From assembly GCA_034440555.1 (NCBI GenBank), contig JAWXCG010000056.1:1-11786 (forward strand): a stretch of DNA of 11,786 nt. Reading direction: 5' to 3'. The stretch is from 0-14-3-00-62-12 sp034440555. GTDB lineage: Bacteria > Pseudomonadota > Gammaproteobacteria > Xanthomonadales > Ahniellaceae. Shown here in pieces: positions 1 through 8,257 of the stretch. The position numbers and the translations under genes are program-made. Every line of letters begins with the position of its first letter. Positions within the stretch are counted from its first letter, which is position 1. The notes beneath the pieces are model-generated. The model did no database searches. It was not told the DNA's origin and saw only the letters and a program-made list of their open reading frames with translations.

Positions 1-3000
1 GTGGCACCGATGGTCTCCACTTTCTGGGTGATGCGGCCGAGTTTGTCTCGAGCGTAGGCCACATGCAGCAGGTCATCGCCGAGGAATTGCGCGCGATAGT
101 CGATTGGTTCGGCGAAACCGTTGTACTGCCAGGCATCAACCAGTGCGGACATCTGCGTGCCATCGAGCAATCCATTCTGTGGGTTGCGGAACAGGATCAG
201 ATTGGCGCCGCCGTTGACCAATGCCTGAGTCAACAAGCCATCGGCGTCATAGTTGTAATCGACGGTAATCTGCGTGGTCTCATCATTGGAGTTGTTGCTG
301 AGAATGCCCATGCCATCGAGCCAGTGATTGGCATCATGGAGGTAATTGACCGTTGCGTCCCACGTGAACCCATCGTAACCGTCGATGAAGGTTTGCTCCT
401 GGCGCAGCAAGGGACCATTGAACTCGCGCACCACATCGATACCGGCATGGGTGAAGTGCCTGATGCGCTCGCCGTCGCTACCGAATCGGTCGAACGAATA
501 GCGCCCATGCGGCGTGTCCAGGTGCTCGGTCCGGCCGGTTGCAGTTTCCAGAACGGGAGTGATTTGCTGCACGCCCTGTCGTGTCTGTCCGGTGACGATC
601 TTGTCGAGGTTATGGGTGTAGTCGGTAGTGACATCGGCAATGCCGGGCACTGCGGGGGGCCGGTATTCCGTGACGCGATTGACCTTGTTGTAAACGAAGG
701 CGTGGTCCGGGCGGCCAGGGGGCACAATCCGCGTGACGTTGCCGTTCGGGTCATAACCAAAACCAATCTGGCGGGTGTCTGGCAAGGTCTGCAGTGTGGT
801 GCGCCCGGCGTTGTCATTGGTCAGCGTCGTGGAGCGCAGCAGCGGATCGGTGAGCGTGCTCAGATAGCCATTGCTGTCGTAGCCCAACTGCCATTGCCGC
901 TGTTCCAGGCCAACACCGGAGCTGATCGTCTGCAATCGACCGCGCGTGTCGTAGTCATAACTCACCGCATTCAGGCCCGGTATCGCGACTTGTGTCGGAC
1001 GCTCCTGCATATCCACGCTGACGCTGGTCTCTCGCGCCATCGGAGACCGTGTTGCCCAAGTGCGACCGGCGGCATCGTAGTTGCGCAGGTACAAGCGACC
1101 ATTCACCGTGGACTCGTATTGCAGATCGCGCTCGCCCAGATCAGCGCCTAGAACGGAGGGAAACGAATACTGGGATCGGTAGACCGAGGAGCTGGGCGCC
1201 AATATCGGCAAATTCAGCACGCTCGAAACGATCGGCACACTGAAACCGAAGCGATCGTCTGGCCTGCGTGTTGAACTCAATCTTGATCCATTGTTATGGA
1301 AAGTGAAGCTGGCATTGGTGCTCGCCTGACTGGACGATTCAAATGCGCCCGAGAATTGCGATGCGTGCCGAAACACACGGCCTGGGCTGTTGTTGGACCA
1401 CACGTAGCGTCTGCGGCCCTCGGCACTGCGAATGGTTGTGCGCTCGGCATCGAGGTGATTCCACAATTCCCGCGTCAATCGGGCGAAGCCGCCTTCGGGG
1501 TTGGTGTCGAGAACAAGTCGTCCATCATCGGACCACTCCATCGTGGACGCGTTTCCCCTTGGGTCCTCGAATCGGTTCAACAATCCGAAACGCTCGATTC
1601 CGGACTCGTATTGCATTTTCCATGTGCGGTTTTCGACAGAGTCAACCTGTGCGAGTAGACCCGATGGGTGGTAGCTCAACACGGTGCGATGTCCGTCGGC
1701 CGATTCGATGGCGAGTGCGCGGCCATTCGCATCGCGCTCAATCTCGCTGAGGTCGCCATCGCCATCCTCCACGCCCACCAGATGACCCGTCGCGCTATAG
1801 TTGAAGCGAAAAACCAGGCCACCGGTGACAGCATTGCGTGTTTCCAGATGGCGTCCTGATGCGTCAAATAGCCAATAACGCCTACCATCCTCACTGGGCA
1901 CCAGATGCTGTCCACCTTCTGCATCGAATCGGAACGAACCGCCACCTACTCTGACCAAGGCGCTGGGATCGCGATAGCTGCTGCCATAGATCAGACCGCC
2001 ATCGGGCATGGTGGTTATAAAACCATCAGACGAAAGACTGACTGAGCGTGCTTTCTGTTCAATCGCCGGATCGAAGGTTTCACTTCCGCCGCCCAGAATA
2101 GAGAAAATCTGGCCATTTGACCGGATCTGAAACACCAAGCCGCCGGCCAGAATGTAGTGGCTGCCGTCCGCAGAAGCGACAACAGAGCTGACAATGGGAA
2201 GCGGGCTCGCCAACGCGATGGCACCGTCAACCGGCACGCCAATGCTGCCATTGCCCGCGATAGTCGTGACCCGCCCGTCAATGCCCAGCATGCGCACGCG
2301 CGGCTGAGCGGATTCGGCATACAACACGTTGCCCTGAACATCCACGTCCATCCAGCGCGGAGAGAACGTGTTTGCGCCTTGCACCGGTATGCCATCGCCT
2401 TCCTCAATACCACCGAGCGCCAATGGGGTTGCGCTGCCATTCGGCCACACCATGCCGATGCCGCCCTCTAGGCAGGTGTGATAGATGCGGCGTTGATGGA
2501 TTTTAAGAAACGCGTAGGTGCAGGGGTCGCTGGCCGCCAGGGAATCCCTGAGCACGCTGACCGCACGTGCCTGAGCATCCAGCTTGAGTAGAGACTGCCC
2601 CTGCGAGAAATAAAGATTGCCGCGTTCGTCGACGACATAGGAATCCATGCCCTCAAAGATGGGTGTGAATCCAGGTAGGCAGAAATTCACATCCGCAAGA
2701 TCCGGAGGGCAGTTCTCGGCCATTTGTTCAGGTGTGCCTCCGGGAAAGGTGCGCGAGATCGTTGCGCGTATCGGCTGCGCCGGGCCACGCGTACCACCGC
2801 CTGGATCGCCGCGCCACAGACTCCATACGGATGCACCGGCTCCAACCAATTGGCCCCCGCGGCCCAACGCATACGGAATCGTCAATGCCACATCCCTTGA
2901 TGATTGAACGTCTGCGCTGCGCATCGAGCCATCGCCCTTGAGCACAATCCGACGCTCGGGATCGTAGACATGGTGTTCGCTTAACGACCAACCACCGTTG

Positions 3001-4943
3001 GACAGACCACGCGCATCCCAGATGCCGCGACGTCTAAATCGTGGCGTTCCAAGCACTCCAGCGGGACTGCTCCACATGCGGCCCACCTTGTACTCACGTG
3101 TGCTCGGCCAGCCGCCTGCAAGAATGCCCGACACGCCCGCCCATGCTCTCGCAGCTTGAAAGACATCCAGTCCGGGACTGTAGACCGCCTTGTACACGTA
3201 TGAGACCTGAACCGACACTTGCGTCGTGCCCTGAATAGGTCGACCGTAAAAGTCCTTTCCGTCAAACACAAAATCGGCCGACCGATTCGGCAACGGTGGA
3301 ATCGTGCGCGTCACTTGTTGCCCGCCAATCGAAACGGTGGCTTCAACGCTTCGAACGGAAGGGGGAATCGCTGCAGACGTCAGCTTTACGCGCAACTTCA
3401 AGTTCGATAGGGATCCTCCGACCACCCGAGCACTTTGGTAAGACAAAGAAAGTGGGGTGCCTTGAATTGGAATGTATTCACGTAGACGTGCGTTCTCGCA
3501 CTCAATCACGCTACCGGTCTCGCAACTTGGTTTCTCCTCGTCCTTGTCGGAATCGTCTGGATCGCTGTCAGATTCTTCAGACGGATCGCTCTCCACATCC
3601 GCGCCTGGATCATCGTCTGGATTGGTCGGTGGATTGGAGTCCTGATCGGGCTCAGTAGGCGGTTCGGGTGCCGGCTGCTCCGGAATCCAAGGCTGATTGC
3701 AATCCCAGGGCGTGAAATGCGCAACGGGCGTGCGCCACAATTCCTGTCCAGACGAATACAAGCTCGCGAGCCGAGTACGCTCGGCAACATCGATCCCTAA
3801 CTCTGCGAGTGCACTCACATCCGCTGGGTTACCGCTTCCATCAATATCGAGCGCTGCAAAGCCTCCGGAAGTGCTGAGTACCTTGATCACCCGTCCGTTG
3901 TCGGCAGGCAACCAACTCCCATAAATGTAGTCGTAGTAGCCAACAGGAATGACAACGCCAACGGGAAAGTTGAGATAGTTTTCGAAATACAGCGCCAGCG
4001 GCCGATCAAATTCCACCGATCGCGCGCCAGCGGCGACAGCTTCGTCAGCACTGAGCTCGATCGCGTAGGTGTAGCCGCTGGTCTCCGGCAGCGTCGCCGG
4101 CATGCGCTTGGGTCCAAATTCACCCACTGTGTACTCGGTGGCACGTATGCGCAGCGAGGCGGCGACCACAGTACTGCCATCCAGTCGGCGCAGGTTTGCC
4201 ACTGTGCCCGCCGGAATGATCAAGGTGCTGGTGCGGTTGCCATCGCTATCCGTGACTGGCGTTGCGCGATGCACTTGTTGGCCGCTGGCGGCACCGAAGA
4301 ACACCTGGGTGGAGGCGGTGTCGAAGGGCAGCAGATGAACGTCGTCGAGCACTCTCCAGTTTTTCCACGTGGTCATTGCGGTGCGCTGGGCATGCAGGAA
4401 GCCAGTTTTCTGGAAATCCAGCAACACATCTCCCCCGCCGTTGACTAGGACATCGTAGGCCCCATCGGGACGACTGAACGTATAGCCGTATTCGGGATGA
4501 TCCAGGACGCGAATCAGCACGCCAGGCAGTGGCATGCCGAGATCGTCGCGAACGACACCCCGCATGATGGCAGCGCGATAGGGCTTGATGATGTCTGGCA
4601 CCACTTCACGCTGAATTGCATTGGGTGGCGAGATCAGGAATTGATTGATGGTCCAGAAATTGGAGATTACCGTCTGGTCGATCGGCGGCGCGACTAATGC
4701 GGGGTCCGGCGGCACGAAAGTGACGATACAAACCGAATCAAGCAAACCATCGTTGTCGGTATCCTGCGCCGCCTGACACGGCAATGTCTCGCCATTTTCA
4801 AAGCCGCTCCGGAAAAACGTGTCGCTCGCGCGGCCCGGTGGTGTTTGCGGCGCTGAAGCGCTTGCAGACTGCATCAATCCGACAATTGCGAGATTGATCC
4901 AAAGTGCCGAGAATCGGGAGAAGCCAAAATGCATGCGAATCAT
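1..4943 (-). CDS. Secreted teneurin-like YD/RHS-repeat protein (C-terminus outside window)
   Basis: The frame is open from the ATG at 4943 to the left edge: 1,647 codons, no stop. Residues 1-31 form a signal peptide (Arg3/Arg10, hydrophobic core 14-24, ASA before the predicted cut after Ala31), so it is exported. Then come DTFFRSGFE (41-49) and a calcium-type DTDNDGLLD loop (61-69) between Cys56 and Cys72. About 123-200 is a transthyretin/CarboxypepD_reg-like domain with HPEYGYTFSRPDG from His149. About 205-415 is a beta-rich module ending in HFTPWDCN. 421-473 is a Pro/Asp/Glu linker. About 474-725 is an FN-plug-like domain (IPIQGTPLSLSYQSAR from 491; GGWSLSEHHVYDPERR around Trp652). About 728-980 is NHL-like (TTIAGNG around Ile895). 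From about 1020 on there are YD repeats such as YDYDTRGRL (1329) and FGYDPNGNV (1395). The order and motifs match the teneurin ectodomain as I remember it. ATG 4934 is an alternative start; neither has a clear Shine-Dalgarno. A C-terminal toxin tip is possible but not visible. Confidence 0.9.
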   Translation of the reverse strand, partial: MIRMHFGFSRFSALWINLAIVGLMQSASASAPQTPPGRASDTFFRSGFENGETLPCQAAQDTDNDGLLDSVCIVTFVPPDPALVAPPIDQTVISNFWTINQFLISPPNAIQREVVPDIIKPYRAAIMRGVVRDDLGMPLPGVLIRVLDHPEYGYTFSRPDGAYDVLVNGGGDVLLDFQKTGFLHAQRTAMTTWKNWRVLDDVHLLPFDTASTQVFFGAASGQQVHRATPVTDSDGNRTSTLIIPAGTVANLRRLDGSTVVAASLRIRATEYTVGEFGPKRMPATLPETSGYTYAIELSADEAVAAGARSVEFDRPLALYFENYLNFPVGVVIPVGYYDYIYGSWLPADNGRVIKVLSTSGGFAALDIDGSGNPADVSALAELGIDVAERTRLASLYSSGQELWRTPVAHFTPWDCNQPWIPEQPAPEPPTEPDQDSNPPTNPDDDPGADVESDPSEESDSDPDDSDKDEEKPSCETGSVIECENARLREYIPIQGTPLSLSYQSARVVGGSLSNLKLRVKLTSAAIPPSVRSVEATVSIGGQQVTRTIPPLPNRSADFVFDGKDFYGRPIQGTTQVSVQVSYVYKAVYSPGLDVFQAARAWAGVSGILAGGWPSTREYKVGRMWSSPAGVLGTPRFRRRGIWDARGLSNGGWSLSEHHVYDPERRIVLKGDGSMRSADVQSSRDVALTIPYALGRGGQLVGAGASVWSLWRGDPGGGTRGPAQPIRATISRTFPGGTPEQMAENCPPDLADVNFCLPGFTPIFEGMDSYVVDERGNLYFSQGQSLLKLDAQARAVSVLRDSLAASDPCTYAFLKIHQRRIYHTCLEGGIGMVWPNGSATPLALGGIEEGDGIPVQGANTFSPRWMDVDVQGNVLYAESAQPRVRMLGIDGRVTTIAGNGSIGVPVDGAIALASPLPIVSSVVASADGSHYILAGGLVFQIRSNGQIFSILGGGSETFDPAIEQKARSVSLSSDGFITTMPDGGLIYGSSYRDPSALVRVGGGSFRFDAEGGQHLVPSEDGRRYWLFDASGRHLETRNAVTGGLVFRFNYSATGHLVGVEDGDGDLSEIERDANGRALAIESADGHRTVLSYHPSGLLAQVDSVENRTWKMQYESGIERFGLLNRFEDPRGNASTMEWSDDGRLVLDTNPEGGFARLTRELWNHLDAERTTIRSAEGRRRYVWSNNSPGRVFRHASQFSGAFESSSQASTNASFTFHNNGSRLSSTRRPDDRFGFSVPIVSSVLNLPILAPSSSVYRSQYSFPSVLGADLGERDLQYESTVNGRLYLRNYDAAGRTWATRSPMARETSVSVDMQERPTQVAIPGLNAVSYDYDTRGRLQTISSGVGLEQRQWQLGYDSNGYLSTLTDPLLRSTTLTNDNAGRTTLQTLPDTRQIGFGYDPNGNVTRIVPPGRPDHAFVYNKVNRVTEYRPPAVPGIADVTTDYTHNLDKIVTGQTRQGVQQITPVLETATGRTEHLDTPHGRYSFDRFGSDGERIRHFTHAGIDVVREFNGPLLRQEQTFIDGYDGFTWDATVNYLHDANHWLDGMGILSNNSNDETTQITVDYNYDADGLLTQALVNGGANLILFRNPQNGLLDGTQMSALVDAWQYNGFAEPIDYRAQFLGDDLLHVAYARDKLGRITQKVETIGA

Positions 4944-5010
4944 GCGCAAATTCCGGTATGGCGTGATGATTGCCGAATCTAGCCCCAGCCACTGGAAAAG
5001 GACATTCAAA

Positions 5011-5027
5011 CTGTCGTCCAGCGACAG
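5011..5027. promoter_or_regulatory. Small perfect inverted repeat upstream of the teneurin-like gene
   Basis: CTGTCG-TCCAG-CGACAG is a perfect 6-bp dyad with a 5-base centre, about 68 bases upstream of the ATG at 4943. It could be an operator half-site pair or a hairpin in the leader RNA. Nothing else in the sequence decides between these, and a 6-bp dyad can occur by chance. Confidence 0.25.
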
Positions 5028-5110
5028 AACGAGTGCGTTTTGAGCTCGCCCTGGCTGTGTGACGTTGGCGCCGAACCTCAAAAAGAAATCTGCACGCGCT
5101 GATCTGGCCG

Positions 5111-5180
5111 TGGGAGCGGACCCGGCGGCTACGGCTGTTGACGAGTTCGAAACGAATCGCGCACGGGTGCGCTCCTACAG
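5111..5180. repeat. REP-like palindromic intergenic element
   Basis: On the minus strand the element opens with CTGTAGGAGCGCACCCGTGC, a form typical of REP sequences in Xanthomonadales and Pseudomonas. The hairpin GCGCAC-GG-GTGCGC (5159-5172) has a perfect 6-bp stem. The outer ends, GGGAGCG at 5112-5118 and CGCTCCT at 5170-5176, can pair with one G-T wobble. The element lies in the spacer between fabG and the teneurin-like gene. The assignment rests on form and on memory of the family; copy number in the genome is unknown. Confidence 0.65.
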
Positions 5181-5336
5181 TATTCCACTGACTCTGTAGT
5201 GTTGATTCGGCGTTTCGCGATGAACGCGCCGGTGCTCAGCCTCATCCGCCTTTCTTGATGCCGTTCAATGCAGTTACTCTATGGCTCAGCTGCGCTGTTC
5301 ACCGCGCTATCGACCCGAGGGTTGCCCCTTCCAACC

Positions 5337-6080
5337 TCACACCATATGCATGCCACCGTTGACATGCAGGGTTTCGCCGGTGATGTAGGCGCCCATTGGT
5401 GATGCCAGGAACAGCACGGCATTGGCGATGTCTTCGACGCTTCCGAAACGGCCGAGGGCAGTGGCATCGAGCATCAGCTTGCGATAATCGGCGGTGAGGT
5501 CTTTGGTCATGTCGGTGTCGATGAATCCCGGCGCGACTACGTTCACGGTGATGCCGCGACTGCCAATCTCTTTGGCAAGTGACTTGGAGAAACCGATGAT
5601 GCCGGCCTTCGCTGCGGCATAGCTGGATTGTCCGGCATTGCCCATCACGCCGATCACTGAGGCGATACTGATGATGCGACCTTTGCGCGCTTTCATCATG
5701 CCGCGCATCACCGCTTTGCTGGTGCGGTAGACCGAGCTCAGGTTGGTGTTGACCACGGCGTTCCAGTCTTCGTCCTTCATGCGCATCAACAATCCATCGC
5801 GGGCGATGCCAGCGTTGTTGACCAGGATCGAGATGCCGCCGAACTCTTTGCCGATCGAATCGACCAAGGCATCGACCGACGTACTCTCGGTGACTTCGAG
5901 CAAGCGCCCGACACCGCCGGCTGCCTGCAAGCGTGCGCCAATGGCGTCGGCGCCACTCTGGCTGGTGGCGGTGCCAATCACCAATGCGCCACAGGCAGCG
6001 AGGCGATCGGCAATGGCCGCACCGATGCCGCGCGATGCTCCCGTGACCAGGGCGACTTCTCCGGAAAGATCTATTTTCAT
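5337..6080 (-). CDS. fabG: 3-oxoacyl-ACP reductase FabG
   Basis: NADPH-dependent reduction of 3-ketoacyl-ACP to 3-hydroxyacyl-ACP, the first reductive step of type II fatty acid elongation in the cytoplasm. The protein has 247 residues, the usual length. It is a short-chain dehydrogenase with the nucleotide motif TGASRGIG at 13-20, NNAGIARD at 88-95, and the full catalytic tetrad Asn113, Ser141, Tyr154, Lys158 (SSYAAAKAG). PGFIDTDMT and the C-terminal GGMHMV are typical of FabG rather than of other SDRs. The ATG at 6080 has GAGG about 7 bases upstream and follows the fabD stop by 16 bases, so the two are almost certainly co-transcribed. acpP, the usual next gene, does not follow. Confidence 0.97.
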   Translation of the reverse strand: MKIDLSGEVALVTGASRGIGAAIADRLAACGALVIGTATSQSGADAIGARLQAAGGVGRLLEVTESTSVDALVDSIGKEFGGISILVNNAGIARDGLLMRMKDEDWNAVVNTNLSSVYRTSKAVMRGMMKARKGRIISIASVIGVMGNAGQSSYAAAKAGIIGFSKSLAKEIGSRGITVNVVAPGFIDTDMTKDLTADYRKLMLDATALGRFGSVEDIANAVLFLASPMGAYITGETLHVNGGMHMV

Positions 6081-6096
6081 ACAGGCCTCAGCATGC

Positions 6097-7050
6097 TCAT
6101 GTGGTTTTCCAATCGTTCAGTGCGAGGTCAATCTCGGCACCAACTCCCAGCGCGCGCGCGTCGAGTGATTTGTCGATACGTTTGACCAGGCCGGCAAGCA
6201 CCTTGCCCGGCCCGCATTCGCCAAATCGGGTCACGCCTCTCTGCGCCAGGGCCTGCACGCATTCGGTCCAGCGCACCGGCAGATACAGCTGACGCACCAG
6301 CGCCTGCTGAATCGCGTCGATGCTTGCATGCGCTTGGGCGTCGGCGTTCTGGATCACTGGCAGACTGGGCAGGCTCCAGTCGAGTGTGGTCATGTACTGC
6401 TGCAAAGCTTCGGCGGCCGGTTTCATCAACGCGCAGTGCGAGGGTACCGAGACCGGCAGGCGAATCGCCTTGCGTACGCCGCGCTCGGCGAGCAGCGCAA
6501 TGGCGCGCTCCACTGCTTCGGCATTGCCGGCGATCACTGTCTGTCCCGGACTGTTGAAGTTGGCGGGCGACACGATCTGCTCTTGCGCCGCGTCGGCGCA
6601 TGCCTGCGCGATAAGCGCATCGTCAGCGGCCAGTATCGCGGCCATGGCGCCTACGCCCTGCGGCACCGCTGCTTGCATCAGACGGCCACGCTCGCGCACC
6701 AGCGCAGCGGCATCGGCAAGGGTGAGCGCGCCAGCACAAACAAGCGCGGTGTATTCGCCCAGGCTATGTCCAGCGAGCGCCGCTGGCGGCGTGCCGTTCA
6801 ACTCCCGGCTCCACACGCGATACACCGCTACTCCTGCAGCGAGCAATGCGGGCTGGGTGACTTCGGTGCGATTGACCTCGCTCTCTGGGCCGCTCTGCGA
6901 TAGCGACCACAGATCCAGACCACAACCCGCGGATGCCTCGTCAAAGCTGGCGCGCACGCTGGCAAATCGTGTCGCCAATTCACCCAACATGCCCAGCGAC
7001 TGCGAGCCCTGACCGGGAAATACAAATGCAAGCTGTGCCGACTGCGGCAT
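6097..7050 (-). CDS. fabD: Malonyl-CoA:ACP transacylase FabD
   Basis: Transfers malonyl from CoA to acyl carrier protein, supplying the extender unit for fatty acid synthesis. The protein has 317 residues, close to the typical 310. It shows the family's GQGSQ loop at 13-17, the nucleophile elbow GHSLGEY with Ser96, Arg121 (which binds the malonyl carboxylate in the family) and His205 in VPSHC as catalytic base. The spacing fits the E. coli Ser92/Arg117/His201 set. The ATG at 7050 has an AGAGG ribosome binding site about 8 bases upstream. It lies 16 bases before fabG but is 235 bases from fabH. Most of that gap is a palindromic element, so expression may depend on read-through of that structure or on a local promoter I could not identify. 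Confidence 0.97.
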   Translation of the reverse strand: MPQSAQLAFVFPGQGSQSLGMLGELATRFASVRASFDEASAGCGLDLWSLSQSGPESEVNRTEVTQPALLAAGVAVYRVWSRELNGTPPAALAGHSLGEYTALVCAGALTLADAAALVRERGRLMQAAVPQGVGAMAAILAADDALIAQACADAAQEQIVSPANFNSPGQTVIAGNAEAVERAIALLAERGVRKAIRLPVSVPSHCALMKPAAEALQQYMTTLDWSLPSLPVIQNADAQAHASIDAIQQALVRQLYLPVRWTECVQALAQRGVTRFGECGPGKVLAGLVKRIDKSLDARALGVGAEIDLALNDWKTT

Positions 7051-7122
7051 GAAAAATCCCTCTTGCAGAAATCGATTTGATCGCCGGAACGCCCAACCGT
7101 CTGGGAATTGGTCAGTACAGCA

Positions 7123-7289
7123 CTAGTGTGGTGTTGCACACTATGCGGCGCAAATAAAATGGATGGATTCGGCCCCGTGGCGAGGCGCGAATTGCCGCCA
7201 AGGCCGGTGGGCCTTGGCAAGATTCGCAACTAAGCCACGGGGTCGAGGACGCGATTTTATGTGTCGCTTGGGGTGCAACACCACACTAG
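7123..7289. mobile_element. MITE-like palindromic element between fabH and fabD
   Basis: About 167 bp bounded by perfect 17-bp inverted repeats: CTAGTGTGGTGTTGCAC at 7123-7139 and its exact complement at 7273-7289. Similarity continues inward imperfectly. Nested inside are GGCCCCGTGGC (7171-7181) against GCCACGGGGTC (7234-7244), and arms at 7187-7205 and 7210-7227 around a short loop, so nearly the whole element can fold. Each end carries TA, compatible with a TA target duplication if the mobile part starts at GTGTGG. It has no coding capacity of its own. The right end contains the TAG stop of fabH (7286-7288). It would need a transposase from elsewhere. A large REP/BIME or an RNA regulatory hairpin are alternatives. 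Confidence 0.65.
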
Positions 7290-8257
7290 AACCGCACCAG
7301 CGCCGAGCCCCAGGTGAAGCCGCCGCCGAAGGCCTCCATCAGCAACAGGTCGCCACGCTTGATCTTGCCACTCTGAACGCCGGCATCCAGCGCCAACGGC
7401 ACCGAGGCCGACGAGGTGTTTCCGTGCATATCAACGGTAACGATGACTCGCTCCATCGGCATCGACAGGCGCCGTGCGGTGGCTTCGATGATGCGCAGGT
7501 TGGCCTGATGCGGGATCAACCAGTCGATCGCGGACTTGTCCAGCTGGTTGGCGGCGAGGGTCTCCTCGACCACGGCGTCCAGGGTCTTGACCGCAACCTT
7601 GAACACTTCGTTGCCAATCATGATCACGCGCACGCCAGCGTTCTTTTCGTCCATCTTGAAACCGACGGAGACACCGACTGGATTGTGCAACAAATGGCGA
7701 TGGCCACCGTCGGCGTGCAGGTGCGTGGAAAGAATGCCGGCTTCGCTATCGGCTTTGAGCACGACCGCGCCAGCACCATCTGCGAACAACACACAGGTGC
7801 CGCGATCAGACCAGTCCAGCATGCGCGTCAGCGTCTCGGCACCAATCACCAGCGCCGTCTTGGCGGCGCCGCTGCGGATGAATTTATCGGCGACACCGAG
7901 CGCGTAGATGAAACCCGAACAGGCCGCATTGACATCAAATGCCGCGCAGCCGTTGGCGCCCAGGCGATGTTGAATCAGGCAGGCGGTGGAAGGGAAAATG
8001 ACATCCGGCGTTGTGGTGCCGACAATGAGCAGGTCGATCTCGCTGGCGTGCACACCAGCAGCCTTGAGCGCGAGCGTAGCGGCTTCGACGCCCAGGTCGC
8101 TGGTGGTCTGGCCTTCGGCTGCCACATGGCGTTGACGGATGCCGGTTCGCGCCCTGATCCACTCATCCGAGGTGTCGACGAATTTGGAGATATCGTCGTT
8201 GGTCAGGATTTTTTCGGGCAGGTAGCTGCCGGTGCCCACTATGCGCGCAAAGGTCAT
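7286..8257 (-). CDS. fabH: 3-oxoacyl-ACP synthase III FabH
   Basis: Catalyses the first condensation of fatty acid synthesis: acetyl-CoA (or another acyl-CoA) with malonyl-ACP to give acetoacetyl-ACP. From ATG 8257 it has 323 residues, the normal length. The thiolase-fold catalytic triad is complete: Cys113 in DVNAACSGF, His250 in IPHQANLRI and Asn280 in HGNTSSASVP. The N-terminal TGSYLPEK and DEWIRARTGI and the C-terminal GGGFTWGSALVRF are FabH signatures. I chose 8257 over the in-frame ATG at 8299 because GGAGGGGG lies 7-14 bases upstream and homologues start here. The TAG stop lies within the terminal repeat of the palindromic element to the left. Upstream is rpmF rather than plsX. Confidence 0.97.
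   Translation of the reverse strand: MTFARIVGTGSYLPEKILTNDDISKFVDTSDEWIRARTGIRQRHVAAEGQTTSDLGVEAATLALKAAGVHASEIDLLIVGTTTPDVIFPSTACLIQHRLGANGCAAFDVNAACSGFIYALGVADKFIRSGAAKTALVIGAETLTRMLDWSDRGTCVLFADGAGAVVLKADSEAGILSTHLHADGGHRHLLHNPVGVSVGFKMDEKNAGVRVIMIGNEVFKVAVKTLDAVVEETLAANQLDKSAIDWLIPHQANLRIIEATARRLSMPMERVIVTVDMHGNTSSASVPLALDAGVQSGKIKRGDLLLMEAFGGGFTWGSALVRF

Larger units (their letters stand above)
4944..5336. other. Gene-free spacer between fabG and the teneurin-like gene
   Basis: About 390 bases without a credible gene. I looked for acpP, which normally follows fabG, on the minus strand and found no acyl-carrier-protein frame. The spacer holds a REP-like palindrome (5111-5180) and a small perfect hairpin (5011-5027). 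A looser inverted repeat at 5209-5230 (GGCGTT against AACGCGCC) may also fold. I see no Rho-independent terminator with a U-run after fabG and no convincing promoter for the teneurin-like gene, although both would be expected here. Confidence 0.6.

Noticed and set aside
63..1151. A 362-codon plus-strand open frame opposite the YD-repeat region.
   Set aside because: The minus-strand frame carries clear YD motifs throughout. The plus-strand translation has no recognisable motif and is an antisense by-product of the codon bias.
2015..2440. Several short minus-strand frames between 2015 and 3271 that might suggest broken genes.
   Set aside because: They are offset frames of the single uninterrupted teneurin-like frame, which I read through from 4943 to 1 without a stop or frameshift.
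5300..5336. Possible terminator after fabG (GGTTG/CAACC on the minus strand).
   Set aside because: The stem is only 5 bp and no T-run follows.
6320..7012. Plus-strand open frames opposite fabD.
   Set aside because: These are antisense shadows of fabD, which has all its catalytic motifs.
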